A stretch of 64,000 nt of DNA from Paractinoplanes brasiliensis (GTDB taxonomy: Bacteria > Actinomycetota > Actinomycetes > Mycobacteriales > Micromonosporaceae): positions 5,314,001 to 5,378,000 of the forward strand of contig NZ_SNWR01000001.1 of the NCBI RefSeq assembly GCF_004362215.1. Direction: 5' to 3'. The position numbers were made by a program, and so were the translations under genes. Below the pieces are notes generated by a model. That model did not search any database and had not been told where the DNA came from. It saw nothing but the letters and a program-made list of their open reading frames with translations. How positions within the stretch are numbered: position 1 is the first letter of the stretch; each line of letters begins with the position of its first letter. This document shows positions 26,401-34,471 of the stretch, piece by piece.

Positions 26401-27033
26401 TCGGCGATCGACGCGGGCGGGGCCGACGAGATCAACAACGTCTACTCCAACCTGACCTCCACGCTGACCTGGCGGGCCGCGGGCATCGCCGTCTACGGCG
26501 GGTACGCCAACACGTTCAAGAACATCTACATCGCCGACACCCTCGTCTACTCGGGCATCACGATCAGCTCGCTGGACTTCGGCTACCCGATGAACGGGTT
26601 CGGCGCCGACCCGCCGACGGTCTTCGACAACATCTCGATCGTGCGGGCCGGCGGCCACTTCTGGGGCGCGCAGACCTTCCCCGCGATCTGGATGTTCAGC
26701 GCGTCGAAGGTGTTCCAGGGAATCCGGGTCTCGAACGTCGACATCATCGACCCGACCTACTCCGGAATCATGTTCCAGACGCAGTACGACGCCGGCGGCC
26801 GGCCGGTGAACCCGATCACTGACAGCGTGTTCACCAACGTCACCATCAGCGGGGCCCGCAAGAGCGGCGACCAGTTCGACGCCAAGAGCGGCTTCGGCAT
26901 CTGGGCCAACCCGATGCCCGAGGCCGGGCAGGGACCCGCGGTCGGGTCGGCGACCTTCACCAACCTGCAGTTCAGCAACAACTTCAGGGACATCGAGAAC
27001 ACGACGTCCACCTTCACGATCATCAGGAACTAG
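23485..27033 (+). CDS. Large secreted GH87 alpha-1,3-glucanase/mycodextranase
   Basis: A 1182-residue exported multidomain enzyme. A signal peptide (1-28) is followed by a discoidin-type CBM (about 31-170), an Fn3 domain (175-262), a second discoidin domain (265-405) and two CARDB-type Ig domains (about 409-515 and 518-630). The catalytic part (about 640-1182) begins MYEAEDGTIGG and carries NRTIGDLAGEASGRRAVTL and right-handed beta-helix repeats with ATGDDSFALF, as in family 87 enzymes that cut alpha-1,3-glucan or nigeran. Acidic residues of the DD pair are probable catalysts. It is last in the alpha-glucoside locus, followed by a terminator, so it likely supplies the oligosaccharides taken up by the transporter. 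Confidence 0.87.
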   Translation: MSRWRRSLAVAVAAGVVAALVHAPAAQAAGPNLAAGKTFSASSHTDVYPAGNAGDGNASTYWESSNNAFPQWIQVDLGTAQQVNQVVLKLPPATAWATRTQTLSIQGSTDGGSYATLKASAGYQFNPASGNTVTVDFTAAGARFVRVNITGNTGWPAGQLSEVEVYGPVSGGDTQAPSVPGNLALTQPGADQIRLTWSASTDNVGVTGYDVFADGVLRTSVAGNVLTYTDTQPATATVTYQVRAKDAAGNTSALSNAVTRTGTGQPGSNLALGKPIEASSVVHTFVATNANDNNTATYWEGSAYPATLTVKLGANAAVSSVVVKLNPDSAWGPRQQTFAILGRDQGATAYTTITGPASYSFSPATGNTVTIPVSATTADVRLSFTANTGAPSGQVAELQVIGTPAPNPDLTVTGTTVSPAAPVETDTITLSATVRNAGGLASPASDVNFYLGTTKVGTANVAALAAGASATVSAGIGARDAGSYSVVAKVDEAGTVIESNEANNSFTSSLTVTPVSSSDLVASAVSWSPGNPTAGNTVTFSVTLKNQGSAASAGGGHGVTLTVLNGSSVVRTLTGSWTGTLAAGASSPAITLGTWTAANGRYTVRTVIAGDANELSVKQANNTSERPFFVGRGANMPYDMYEAEDGTIGGGAAVVGPNRTIGDLAGEASGRRAVTLDQTGAYVQWTTRAATNTVVARFSIPDGTTSSINVYVNGTLNKTLPLTSKYAWLYGNEAAPQNSGTGPRHIYDESHTLLTGSFPAGSVVKLQKDSGNSGNIAIDFINTEQVAPKANPDVSRYVVPSGFDQQAVQAALDSARQDTSKLGVYLPAGDYQTSSKFQVYGKSVRVVGAGPWYTRFFTPTTQTETDAGFRADSTANGSTFADFAFFGNYTIRIDGPGKVFDLANVSGITIDNIWTEHVVCLYWGANTDNMVIKNSRIRNTFADGVNMTNGSTGNLVDNNDARATGDDSFALFSAIDAGGADEINNVYSNLTSTLTWRAAGIAVYGGYANTFKNIYIADTLVYSGITISSLDFGYPMNGFGADPPTVFDNISIVRAGGHFWGAQTFPAIWMFSASKVFQGIRVSNVDIIDPTYSGIMFQTQYDAGGRPVNPITDSVFTNVTISGARKSGDQFDAKSGFGIWANPMPEAGQGPAVGSATFTNLQFSNNFRDIENTTSTFTIIRN

Positions 27034-27040
27034 GTTTTCC

Positions 27041-27067
27041 GGGGCCCGCGTCACGTACGCGGGCCCC
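27041..27067 (+). terminator. Terminator after GH87 gene
   Basis: GGGGCCCGCGT, loop CACGT, ACGCGGGCCCC: an 11-bp perfect stem eight nt after the stop, ending the carbohydrate locus. Confidence 0.75.
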
Positions 27068-27085
27068 TTCCTGGTGGCGTTCGCG

Positions 27086-27091
27086 TAGATT
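27086..27091 (+). promoter_or_regulatory. -10 box TAGATT for leaderless hydrolase gene
   Basis: TAGATT ends six bases before the GTG at 27098 and has the same sequence as the SulP box. Confidence 0.5.
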
Positions 27092-27097
27092 CCCCCT

Positions 27098-27970
27098 GTG
27101 GAACGCATTGTCCTGCCCGACGGCCGCATCCTCGAATACCTGGTCGAGGGACCGCCCGGTGGCCTCCCGCTGGTGCTGCACCACGGCACCCCCTCCGGCG
27201 CGGTCCGGTTCGCGCCGATCGCCGAGTCGGCCCTGCGGCACGGTCTGCGCCTGGTGCTGGCCAGCCGCCCCGGTTACGGCGGGTCCTCGCCGCACCCCGG
27301 CCGACGGGTCTCCGACGTCGCCGCCGACACGGCCGCGCTGCTCGACGGGCTCGAAGCGGCCCACTTCGTGACGGTCGGCTGGTCGGGCGGCGGGCCACAC
27401 GCGCTGGCCTGCGCCGCCCAGCTGCCCGGACGCTGCGTCGGGGCCGCCACCATCGCCGGCGTGGCGCCGTACAACCCGCCCGGGCTGGACTGGCTCGACG
27501 GCATGGGCGAGGAGAACGTCGCCGAGTTCGAGGCCGCGGCCAATGGCGTGCAGGCGCTGAACACCTTCCTGACCGGCATGGCCGACGACTTGGCCCGGGT
27601 CACCTCGGACGACGTGATCGAGGCCTTCGGCGACCTGCTGTCCGAGGTGGACAAGAAGGCCCTGACCGGAGGGTTCGCGGACTATCTGGCTGAGTCGACC
27701 CGGTATTCGGTGTCGGCCGGGATCGCGGGGTGGCGGGAGGACGACCTGGCCATCCTGTCCGACTGGGGGTTCCGGCTGGCCGACATCCGCGTGCCGGTCG
27801 CCGTCTGGCAGGGCGAACAGGACAGGATGGTGCCGCCCGCGCACGGACACTGGCTGGCCGCCCACCTGGCCGGGGCCGAGGTGCATCTGCTGCCGTCGGA
27901 GGGACATCTGTCGCTGATCGCCGGCATCGACGAGGTGATCGACAACCTGCTGGCTCACGTGACTGTGTAG
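27098..27970 (+). CDS. Alpha/beta hydrolase
   Basis: A 290-residue serine hydrolase. HHGTPSG near residue 27 is the oxyanion loop, GWSGGGPHA (about residues 94-102) the nucleophile elbow, and QGEQDRMVP plus SEGHLSL near the C-terminus supply the Asp and His. It resembles proline-iminopeptidase/esterase-type proteins found widely in actinobacteria. The substrate is unknown. The GTG start is supported by the -10 box just upstream. A terminator before it and a repeat array after it suggest a single-gene unit. Confidence 0.87.
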   Translation: MERIVLPDGRILEYLVEGPPGGLPLVLHHGTPSGAVRFAPIAESALRHGLRLVLASRPGYGGSSPHPGRRVSDVAADTAALLDGLEAAHFVTVGWSGGGPHALACAAQLPGRCVGAATIAGVAPYNPPGLDWLDGMGEENVAEFEAAANGVQALNTFLTGMADDLARVTSDDVIEAFGDLLSEVDKKALTGGFADYLAESTRYSVSAGIAGWREDDLAILSDWGFRLADIRVPVAVWQGEQDRMVPPAHGHWLAAHLAGAEVHLLPSEGHLSLIAGIDEVIDNLLAHVTV

Positions 27971-28037
27971 CGATTTTCGCGTACGCACCGGGACCGCCTC
28001 TGCTCGCATGCGCCCCGGGGTAACGTCTTCCCCGCCC

Positions 28038-28223
28038 GACCCGCCTCACGCGCGGGCCCGCCTCACGCCCGGCCTGCCTGACGCCCGGTCTGGCCCGCGC
28101 CCGGCCTGCCTGACGCCCGGCCTGCCTCACGCCCGGTCTGGCCCGCGCCCGGCCCGTTTCAGGCCCGGCCCGTTTCAGGCCCGGTCTGTCCCGCGCCAGG
28201 CGTCTCACGCCCGGCCCGCCAGG
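28038..28223. repeat. Tandem array of about ten 16-bp units
   Basis: From 28055 the sequence divides exactly into 16-mers: GGCCTGCCTGACGCCC-type, GGTCTGGCCCGCGCCC-type and GGCCCGTTTCAGGCCC-type units, with the GGTCTG unit recurring every third position to give a 48-bp higher-order period. Unit ten is 14 nt. The period is not a multiple of three and no gene covers it. It fills the gap between two convergent genes. Confidence 0.9.
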
Positions 28224-28289
28224 TGTAGTTCGCGGGCGATGTCGGCGATGGCGCCGCCGTCGCGGGCGGCGCGCAGCACCCCCCGGCCC

Positions 28290-29312
28290 CTAGAGTCGGA
28301 CCACCTGGCCGCTGCGGGCGCTCTCGCGGGCGGCGTCGAGCACTGTCATGTTGCGGACGATGTCGGAGGGCTCGACCGGCAGCGGGCCCTCCCCGCGTAC
28401 GGCGGCCGCGAAAGCCGGGTAGTAGAGATCCCACCGGCCGCGTTCGCTGCGGACGCGGGCGCCCTCGTCGCCGCGGTAGATGCGGCCCCACGTCTCCTCC
28501 GGCTCGGCACCCCACTCGTCGCCCAGCTCGGCGGGGGAGCGGCCGGCCTTGAGCGCGGCCTCCTGCCCGTCGATGCCCGCGATCACGAATGTGCCGGTCG
28601 TGCCCGCCACCCGATAGCGCGGACCCGGGGCGCCCTGACGCCAGCTGCCCGACAGGTGCGACTCGACGCCGTTGACGTGGTGCAGCGCGAGGAAGAAATC
28701 GTCGTCGAGCTCGCCGCTGCCCCGCACTTCCGCGTACGCCCGGACGGCCGGGCCGTTGAGCAGCAGCGCCTGATCGACCAGGTGGGAGCCGAAGTCGAGC
28801 AGCGTGCCCCCGCCGGCCGCGCCCGGTTTGCGTTCCGGCGCCCAGCGCTCGAAGCGGGACTCGAAGCGCCGCACGGTGCCGAACTGGCCGTCGTCGATGA
28901 GGCGCCGCAGCGTCCGGAAGTCGGAGTCGTAGCGCCGGTTCTGATAGGCGCTGAGCAGCACACCCCGAGCCTTGGCGGCGGCCACGACCGCACGGGCGCG
29001 CTCGGCGTCGAGCGTGAACGGCTTGTCGACCACCACGTGCAGCCCGTACTCGATCGCCTCGAGCGCCAGCTCGGCGTGGGTGCTGACCGGCGTGGAGATC
29101 GAAACGGCCTCGGCGCCGGCTTGTTTGAGCGCCCCGATCGAGTCGAACGCGGCCTGCTTCGGCAGATTGGCCGCCAGCTCCTTGCGCCGTTCCTCGTTCG
29201 TGGTGACGACGCCGAGGAACTCGATGTTCGCCGCGGAGGCGATCAGTGGGGCATGGAAGATGCGCCCACCCGAGCCGTAGCCGGCCAGCCCGAACTTCAC
29301 CGAGTCACTCAT
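28290..29312 (-). CDS. Gfo/Idh/MocA-family oxidoreductase
   Basis: A 340-residue NAD(P)-dependent dehydrogenase. The Rossmann motif GLAGYGSGGRIFHAPLI is at about residues 8-24, and VVDKPFTLD (near residue 95) contains the family's EKP-type Lys. GGGTLLDFGSHLVDQALLLNG begins the C-terminal sheet domain. Members oxidise or epimerise sugars, inositols or related polyols. The ATG at 29312 begins the canonical N-terminus, although the frame remains open far upstream. CAGGCT lies seven bases ahead, a weak -10 candidate. No sugar operon surrounds it, so its substrate is open. Confidence 0.9.
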   Translation of the reverse strand: MSDSVKFGLAGYGSGGRIFHAPLIASAANIEFLGVVTTNEERRKELAANLPKQAAFDSIGALKQAGAEAVSISTPVSTHAELALEAIEYGLHVVVDKPFTLDAERARAVVAAAKARGVLLSAYQNRRYDSDFRTLRRLIDDGQFGTVRRFESRFERWAPERKPGAAGGGTLLDFGSHLVDQALLLNGPAVRAYAEVRGSGELDDDFFLALHHVNGVESHLSGSWRQGAPGPRYRVAGTTGTFVIAGIDGQEAALKAGRSPAELGDEWGAEPEETWGRIYRGDEGARVRSERGRWDLYYPAFAAAVRGEGPLPVEPSDIVRNMTVLDAARESARSGQVVRL

Positions 29313-29365
29313 GCCGGAAAGCCTGCCACACCCCGACCACCGCGGACCCATCGGATCGCTCGCCC

Positions 29366-29392
29366 TGTGGACAACTCCCGGCCTGTGGACAA
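29366..29392 (-). other. Pair of DnaA-box-like sites
   Basis: TGTGGACAA occurs at 29366-29374 and 29384-29392, 18 bp apart. Read on the minus strand this is TTGTCCACA, the DnaA box of Streptomyces and relatives. It sits in a 336-nt gap that otherwise holds a G/T-rich stretch (GTTGGGGTGGGTTGGGC near 29474) and no gene that I can see. Confidence 0.55.
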
Positions 29393-29648
29393 CCGGCTGG
29401 TGCCCTGCCCGCTGCGGTAACGTCGGGCCGCACTCGCCGCCCCGGCAGCGAGCGGAGAGGGTGGAGGCCCCCTTGGTTGGGGTGGGTTGGGCAGGTTGGG
29501 CACTTTGGGCGCGAAGCGGAACCGGGCCTTGCAGGCGGGCGGCGACGCGAAATCCGGCCCGGTCGCCCGGCGCGTACGGTGATCTGGCGCTGTCGGATGG
29601 GTGACCGGCGCCGTGGGCCGGGGCTTCTGATGCGTCAACATTTGCCGC

Positions 29649-30476
29649 ATGAAGCAGCACGCGCAGATGGAGCGCACCCCGTTCGCCGACCTTGATCGGC
29701 AGCCCCGTGAGATGACCGCGATGCTGCTGGCCGCGCTCGAGACGATGGGGCGGCACCCGGAGATCCGGCGGGTCCGGCGTACGGGCATGGATGCTTTCCG
29801 CCCCGCCCCGGGCTGGCGGGTTCTCGACGCGGGTTCGGGCGCCGGCGACGTGGCCCGGTGGATCGCCGGTGAGGTCGGCCCGGACGGCGAGGTGGTCGCC
29901 CTCGACTATTCGGCCGCCACCATCGCCGCCGCGATCGAGCGGCATGACGGCAGCAATGTGCGTTACACCACGGGTGACGTCTCGGCCATCGACCTGCCCG
30001 CGGACAGTGTCGACGGGGTCTGGTGCGAGCGGGTGCTGCAGCACGTCGACGACGCCGACCTGGCGATCGCCGAGCTGGTGCGGGTGACCCGGCCGGGCGG
30101 GCGGATCTGCCTGATCGACACCGACTGGAGTTCGCTGGCCTTCGACGGGGTGCCGCCGCGTCTGGCCCGCACGGTGGTGGCCGACATGCACGGCCGGCTC
30201 ACCCCGCGGCAGGTCGACATGGGCCGTACGCTGCGGCGGCGGCTGGTCGGCAAGGGCCTGCGCGACGTCAGCGCGACCCCGGTGACCTGCCTGTTCGCCG
30301 ACCCGGCGTCGGCCGCGGTGGTGCTGCCGATGGTGAATCCCCGGGTGCCTGAGGAAGCTTGGATGACGGCCCCGGGCGTACGGGGGAAATGGTTCTCCCA
30401 CGTCGAGGAGGCGGGCGCTCGCGGCGACTTCCTGGCGGTGCTGACGATCTGGGCGGTGACCGGCACGGTCGGCTAG
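29649..30476 (+). CDS. Class I SAM-dependent methyltransferase
   Basis: A 275-residue methyltransferase of the UbiE/type-11 class. Motif I VLDAGSGAGDVARWI is at about residues 58-72, motif II VVALDYS follows, and CERVLQHVDDADLAIAEL plus RPGGRICLIDTDW give the post-I motifs. The C-terminal 100 residues would define the acceptor, which is unknown. CAACAT lies six bases before the ATG and could be a weak -10 box. Its stop overlaps that of the convergent YqeB-like gene by 4 nt. Confidence 0.88.
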   Translation: MKQHAQMERTPFADLDRQPREMTAMLLAALETMGRHPEIRRVRRTGMDAFRPAPGWRVLDAGSGAGDVARWIAGEVGPDGEVVALDYSAATIAAAIERHDGSNVRYTTGDVSAIDLPADSVDGVWCERVLQHVDDADLAIAELVRVTRPGGRICLIDTDWSSLAFDGVPPRLARTVVADMHGRLTPRQVDMGRTLRRRLVGKGLRDVSATPVTCLFADPASAAVVLPMVNPRVPEEAWMTAPGVRGKWFSHVEEAGARGDFLAVLTIWAVTGTVG

Positions 30477-31114
30477 GAGCCCACCGGCCGCCAGTACTGC
30501 TTCTTCTTGTCGTCGCGCACCACGAACCCCAGTCGGCCCAGCTCTTCCCGGAGTTCCCGGACATCCTCGTCGTCGCCCGAGTTCAGGGCTTTCTGCCGGG
30601 CCGCGAACACGGCGTTGGCCGCGCCGGACACTTCGGGCAGGTTCGGAACCCAGCGCCGGTACGCCTCCAGGTACGGATCCTGTTCGGCCCAGGCCACGCC
30701 GCGCGACCCGAACGCCTGGCTGAGCCGCTTCTTCGGCAGGTGGGACGGCTCGCGGGCCAGTTCCTGCCCGGTGCGCCCGAGCAGCACGAGCTGGTCGCGG
30801 TCGGGGAAGGCCACCGCGATCTCGCCCTTGGGCACCGCGCGCCGGTGTCCGGGCCGGGTCAGCACGACCTCCGTCGGCGAGATCAGCACGGTCAGCGACT
30901 CGGCGTCGACCAGGCCCGCGAGGATCAGCCCGATGACGAACCCGACGCCGAGCCCGACCACCAGATCCCACGGCTCGGGCAGTTCCCGTACGAGGTTGAG
31001 CGGCCCGCCGAACGGCAACCAGTCGATCAACAGCAGCACACCCCACAGCAGCGCCGCACCGGCCAGGGGGAGGCAGAGCCACACGAGAACCCGGGACCAC
31101 ATCGGGGTGGGCAC
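30473..31114 (-). CDS. YqeB-like membrane protein
   Basis: A 213-residue protein with two membrane helices (about residues 8-31 and 50-69) followed by a cytoplasmic PH-like domain. Features such as VLISPTEVVLTRPGHRRAVPKGEIAVAFPDRDQLVLL and QAFGSRGVAWAEQDPY resemble YqeB proteins of bacilli and actinobacteria, whose function is unknown. The GTG at 31114 is chosen because AGGA lies seven bases upstream; an ATG four codons later is the alternative. It is divergent from the two-component system by 129 nt. Confidence 0.75.
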   Translation of the reverse strand: MPTPMWSRVLVWLCLPLAGAALLWGVLLLIDWLPFGGPLNLVRELPEPWDLVVGLGVGFVIGLILAGLVDAESLTVLISPTEVVLTRPGHRRAVPKGEIAVAFPDRDQLVLLGRTGQELAREPSHLPKKRLSQAFGSRGVAWAEQDPYLEAYRRWVPNLPEVSGAANAVFAARQKALNSGDDEDVRELREELGRLGFVVRDDKKKQYWRPVGS

Positions 31115-31230
31115 GGTTGTTTCCTGTTCCAGCACGGTGTCGAGTCTGTCCCGGCGGGGGGCCCGGCGATACCGACCCGGGTCGACCCGGCATAGACCAA
31201 AGTCGACTGCGCGCCCGCGTACGCCGCCGG

Positions 31231-31236
31231 TAGCGT
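31231..31236 (+). promoter_or_regulatory. -10 box TAGCGT for leaderless kinase gene
   Basis: TAGCGT ends seven bases before the ATG at 31244, with no ribosome site between. Confidence 0.5.
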
Positions 31237-31243
31237 CGAGCCC

Positions 31244-32341
31244 ATGAGGAGATGGCTGCTGGACGGGGCAGTGGCCCTGGCGGCCGTGGCGGTCGGCGTC
31301 TTCTTCCTGACCAATTCGCTGTCGGACGAGGGCGGCGCGCCGCTCCCGCTCGAGGTGACGCTGGGCGTGCTGTCGGCGGCCGGTCTGGTCCTGTTCCGGC
31401 GCACCCGTCCGGTTCTGCTCGTCCTGCTCCTGTTGCCGCTGGCCGTCCTGTTCGCGATGCCGATGGGCGCCTTGCCGTTCGCGCTGTTCAGCCTGGCCGT
31501 GTATCGCCGCGCCTGGCTGCCCGTGACGCTGCTGGGGTTGCACGCGACGGTGATCGCCGTGGTCTACCGGGTCGCGCTCGGGGCAACCCAGCTCTACTAC
31601 GAGAGCGTCGTCTTCGTCGTGCTGGTGCACGTCATCGCGGTCGCGCTCGGCATGCTGACCCGTTCGCACCGGCAGCTGGTCGCGTCGTGGGCGGCCCGGG
31701 CGCGGGAGGCCGAGGAGGGTCAGCGGTTGCGGGTCGAGCAGGCCCGCCTGGCCGAGCGGGAGCGGCTGGCCCGCGAGATGCACGACGTGCTGGCTCACCG
31801 CATCTCGCTGCTCGCCGTGCACGCGGGGGCTTTGGAGGTACGCCGGGAGGCCTCCCGCGAGGAACAGCGTGCGGCCGGCGTGATCCGCGAATGCGCGCAC
31901 GACGCGCTGGAGGATCTGCGCTCGGTGATCCACGTGTTGCGGGCTCCCGCCGAGGACCAGCCGCAGCCGACCCTGGGTGACGTCCCAGCGCTGGTCGAGC
32001 AGTCCCGGGTCGCAGGGGCCGAGGTGGGGCTGGTGCTCGACGGCGAGCGGGACGTGCCCGAGAACGTGGGCCGGCACGCCTACCGCATCGTGCAGGAGGC
32101 CCTGACCAACGCGCGCAAACACGCACCGGGCGCCCCGGTCGAGGTGGCCATCACCAGCGGCGCCTCCAGCGGCACGGAGGTGGCCGTGCGCAACGCCCTG
32201 ACGGCGCCGGGGCCGCTGTTGCCGGGCGCCGGGGCCGGGCTCACCGGACTGCGGGAACGTGTGGCGCTGGCCGGCGGGCGCATCGAGCACGGCCCGACCC
32301 CGAGCGGCGAGTTCCGTGTGAAAGCCTGGCTCCCGTGGTGA
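31244..32341 (+). CDS. Sensor histidine kinase, NarL/DesK type
   Basis: A 365-residue membrane kinase. Residues about 7-150 hold five or six helices with almost no extracellular domain, which suggests an intramembrane or membrane-stress sensor. The dimerisation domain carries the phosphoacceptor His180 in ARLAERERLAREMHDVLAH. The ATPase domain shows ALTNARKHAPG (N box) and GAGAGLTGLRERV (G box). The stop overlaps the response-regulator GTG by 4 nt, so the pair is translationally coupled. The signal is unknown. Confidence 0.92.
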   Translation: MRRWLLDGAVALAAVAVGVFFLTNSLSDEGGAPLPLEVTLGVLSAAGLVLFRRTRPVLLVLLLLPLAVLFAMPMGALPFALFSLAVYRRAWLPVTLLGLHATVIAVVYRVALGATQLYYESVVFVVLVHVIAVALGMLTRSHRQLVASWAARAREAEEGQRLRVEQARLAERERLAREMHDVLAHRISLLAVHAGALEVRREASREEQRAAGVIRECAHDALEDLRSVIHVLRAPAEDQPQPTLGDVPALVEQSRVAGAEVGLVLDGERDVPENVGRHAYRIVQEALTNARKHAPGAPVEVAITSGASSGTEVAVRNALTAPGPLLPGAGAGLTGLRERVALAGGRIEHGPTPSGEFRVKAWLPW

Positions 32342-32979
32342 AAGTCCTGCTCGTCGACGACGACGCCCTCGTACGGGCCGGTCTTGCCATGATGCTCGGG
32401 GCGTTCGACGACCTCGAGGTGGTCGGCGCGGTCTCCGACGGCAGCGAGGTGGCCTCGGCCGTCAACTCGCACCGGCCCGACGTCGTGCTGATGGACATCC
32501 GGATGCCGGGGCTCGACGGGCTCACCGCGACCGAGACGCTGCGCGCGCGCAAGGACGCGCCCGAGGTCATCGTGCTGACGACGTTCGACACCGACGAGCA
32601 CGTGCTGCGGGCGCTGCGGGCCGGTGCGGGCGGCTTCCTGCTCAAGCACACCCCGCCGCGCGAGATCGCCGACGCCGTACGCCGGGTCGCGGCGGGGGAG
32701 CCGATGATGTCGCCCGAGGTGCTGCGCAAGATGATCGGCCTGGTCTCCGGTGTCGGCGTCGACCCGGGCCGCGACCGGGCCCGTGCGGCCCTCGAACGGC
32801 TCAGCCCGAGCGAACAGGACGTCGCGCGGCTGATCGCCGAGGGCCGCACGAACTCCGAGATCGCGGCCGAGCTGCTGATGAGCGTCGCGACCGTGAAGGC
32901 GTACGTGTCGAGGATCTTTACGAAGCTGTCGCTGACGAACCGGGTGCAGATCGCCCTGCTGGTGCACGACGCCCGCTGA
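32338..32979 (+). CDS. NarL/LuxR-family response regulator
   Basis: A 213-residue regulator with receiver Asp53 (VVLMDIRMPG), the acidic pocket VDDDA near the start and switch Thr/Lys in VLTTFD and GGFLLKH. The LuxR-type helix-turn-helix follows (about residues 150-205: LSPSEQDVARLIAEGRTNSEIAAELLMSVATVKAYVSRI). GTG at 32338 forms a GTGA overlap with the kinase stop; a GTG one codon earlier is possible. Its target genes are not evident. Its 3' end overlaps the convergent GH130 gene by 62 nt. Confidence 0.93.
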   Translation: MKVLLVDDDALVRAGLAMMLGAFDDLEVVGAVSDGSEVASAVNSHRPDVVLMDIRMPGLDGLTATETLRARKDAPEVIVLTTFDTDEHVLRALRAGAGGFLLKHTPPREIADAVRRVAAGEPMMSPEVLRKMIGLVSGVGVDPGRDRARAALERLSPSEQDVARLIAEGRTNSEIAAELLMSVATVKAYVSRIFTKLSLTNRVQIALLVHDAR

Positions 32980-34471
32980 CCTTGCGGCCGCGCGGCGCCA
33001 TGCGGGCCAGCAGCGCGTCCAGCGGCATGCTGGCGAACCCGATCCGCACGTCGCTGGCCCCGTACGGGACCCAGAAGCGCCCGTCGTGCACGAGCCCGCC
33101 GCACGAGTAGAGCACGTTGGGCACGTACCCCTCACGCTCGATCTCGTCCGGGTCGATCAGGCCCTCGGGCAGGTCGGCGATCACCTTGGCCGGGTCTTCC
33201 AGGTCGAGCAGCATGGCGCCGATCGCGTACCGCCGCATCGGGCCGACGCCGTGGGTGAGCACCAGCCAACCGGCCTCGGTTTCGATCGGCGAGCCGCAGT
33301 TGCCGACCTGGATCAGGTCCCACCCGCGGTGCGGCGTCAGCAGCGGCACCGACGGCTGCCACCGGTGCTGGTCGTCGCGCACGGACAGGCCGAGGGTCTC
33401 GCCGTCGGAGCGGCAGAGCGCCATCTTCTGGCCGTTGATGTAGCGCGGGAACAACGCCATGCCCTTGTTGGCCGCGGCCGGCCCGCTGAGCCGGGTCACC
33501 TCGAAGTGCCGCAGGTCGCGCGAGAAGATCACCCGGCCGGAGATGTGCCGCCCGTCGTACGCGGTGTAGGTGGCCTGATAGACGTGGCGTCCGTCGGGGT
33601 CGGTCACCCGTACGAACCGGGCGTCCTCCATGCCGTTGCTCTCCGTCTGGGTGGCGGGCCACATGACCCGCTGGTGCAGCGGCACCGCGCAGGGGAACTG
33701 CAGCGCGTAGTCCTCGGACACGAAGTGCCGGATCCGGTCGATCGTGTGCTGCGCGAACGGCCGGCCCAGCAGCTCGCCCGGCACGTGCGCGATGACGTCC
33801 TCGAACTCGACGTCGATGAACCGTTCGGGCAGCGCCGACAGCACGTACGAGGACGCCTCGTTGTCGATCTCGGCGTCGATCAGCGCCGCGGCCAGCTGGT
33901 GCCGCCAGTGTGTGGCGCCGACCCGCTGGCCGATGGTGAGCGGCCCGTCGCGGTTCTCCAGGAGCAGCTGGTCGCCGGGACCGAGCACGGCCGAACAGAA
34001 CCCGATCGACGAGATGTGCCCCTCGCCGATCTGCCGCAGACTGATCGCGACCCGCAGCTGACCCGGGTCGAGGCCGGTCTGGTCGGGGTGCTCGACCATC
34101 GACGGGTTGCACAGGGCGGCCGCCTCGACGGAGTACTCGTGGCTGAAGTACGCGCCGATCAGGCTCCGCGCGGCCGGCGACAGGTCGATCTCGGGCGGCA
34201 CCCGGTGCTGCACCAGCTCGTAGTGGTGGGCGAAGGTGCCGAGCAGGTCGTGGTGCCGGCCGCCGAAGCGGGTCAGCACGTCGTCGAGCAGCCGGCCGAT
34301 CTCCTCCTCGTCGAGCTGCAGGATGCGTTCGATCAAGCGGCCGGCCCGGTTCTTGACGGTCTGGCCGTCCTCGCCGGGCACGAACAGCTTGATCACGACG
34401 CGCCGGCCGTCGGGCTGCATGACGACGTCGTGCCGGGTGAGCATGTCTGAAGTATTCACGGTTGCGGTCAC
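32918..34471 (-). CDS. GH130-family glycosidase/phosphorylase
   Basis: A 517-residue five-bladed beta-propeller enzyme of family 130, whose members cleave or phosphorolyse beta-mannosides. Family-like signatures include NPSMVEHPDQTG, NGMEDARFVRVTD, TAYDGRH, GNCGSPIETEAGWLVLTHGVGPMRRYAIGAMLLD and the final YVPNVLYSCGGLVHDGRFWVPYGASD. Phosphorylase versus hydrolase activity cannot be decided here. The GTG start shares a GTGA overlap with the upstream stop, so it is the last cistron of the glycan operon. The C-terminal 20 residues (Ser/Ala/Arg-rich) run into the overlap with the response-regulator gene and may be a late extension. Confidence 0.85.
   Translation of the reverse strand: MTATVNTSDMLTRHDVVMQPDGRRVVIKLFVPGEDGQTVKNRAGRLIERILQLDEEEIGRLLDDVLTRFGGRHHDLLGTFAHHYELVQHRVPPEIDLSPAARSLIGAYFSHEYSVEAAALCNPSMVEHPDQTGLDPGQLRVAISLRQIGEGHISSIGFCSAVLGPGDQLLLENRDGPLTIGQRVGATHWRHQLAAALIDAEIDNEASSYVLSALPERFIDVEFEDVIAHVPGELLGRPFAQHTIDRIRHFVSEDYALQFPCAVPLHQRVMWPATQTESNGMEDARFVRVTDPDGRHVYQATYTAYDGRHISGRVIFSRDLRHFEVTRLSGPAAANKGMALFPRYINGQKMALCRSDGETLGLSVRDDQHRWQPSVPLLTPHRGWDLIQVGNCGSPIETEAGWLVLTHGVGPMRRYAIGAMLLDLEDPAKVIADLPEGLIDPDEIEREGYVPNVLYSCGGLVHDGRFWVPYGASDVRIGFASMPLDALLARMAPRGRKVSGRRAPAGRSAPGSSATAS

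Noticed and set aside
28038..28223. 16-bp array as a CRISPR
   Set aside because: Units are directly adjacent without unique spacers, far shorter than CRISPR repeats, and no cas gene is present.
30473..30476. Possible frameshift between methyltransferase and YqeB-like genes
   Set aside because: They are on opposite strands; the 4-nt overlap of the stops is a normal convergent arrangement.
29313..31193. Extension of the Gfo/Idh reading frame far upstream
   Set aside because: The canonical N-terminus starts at 29312; the extension overlaps the methyltransferase and YqeB-like genes in another frame.
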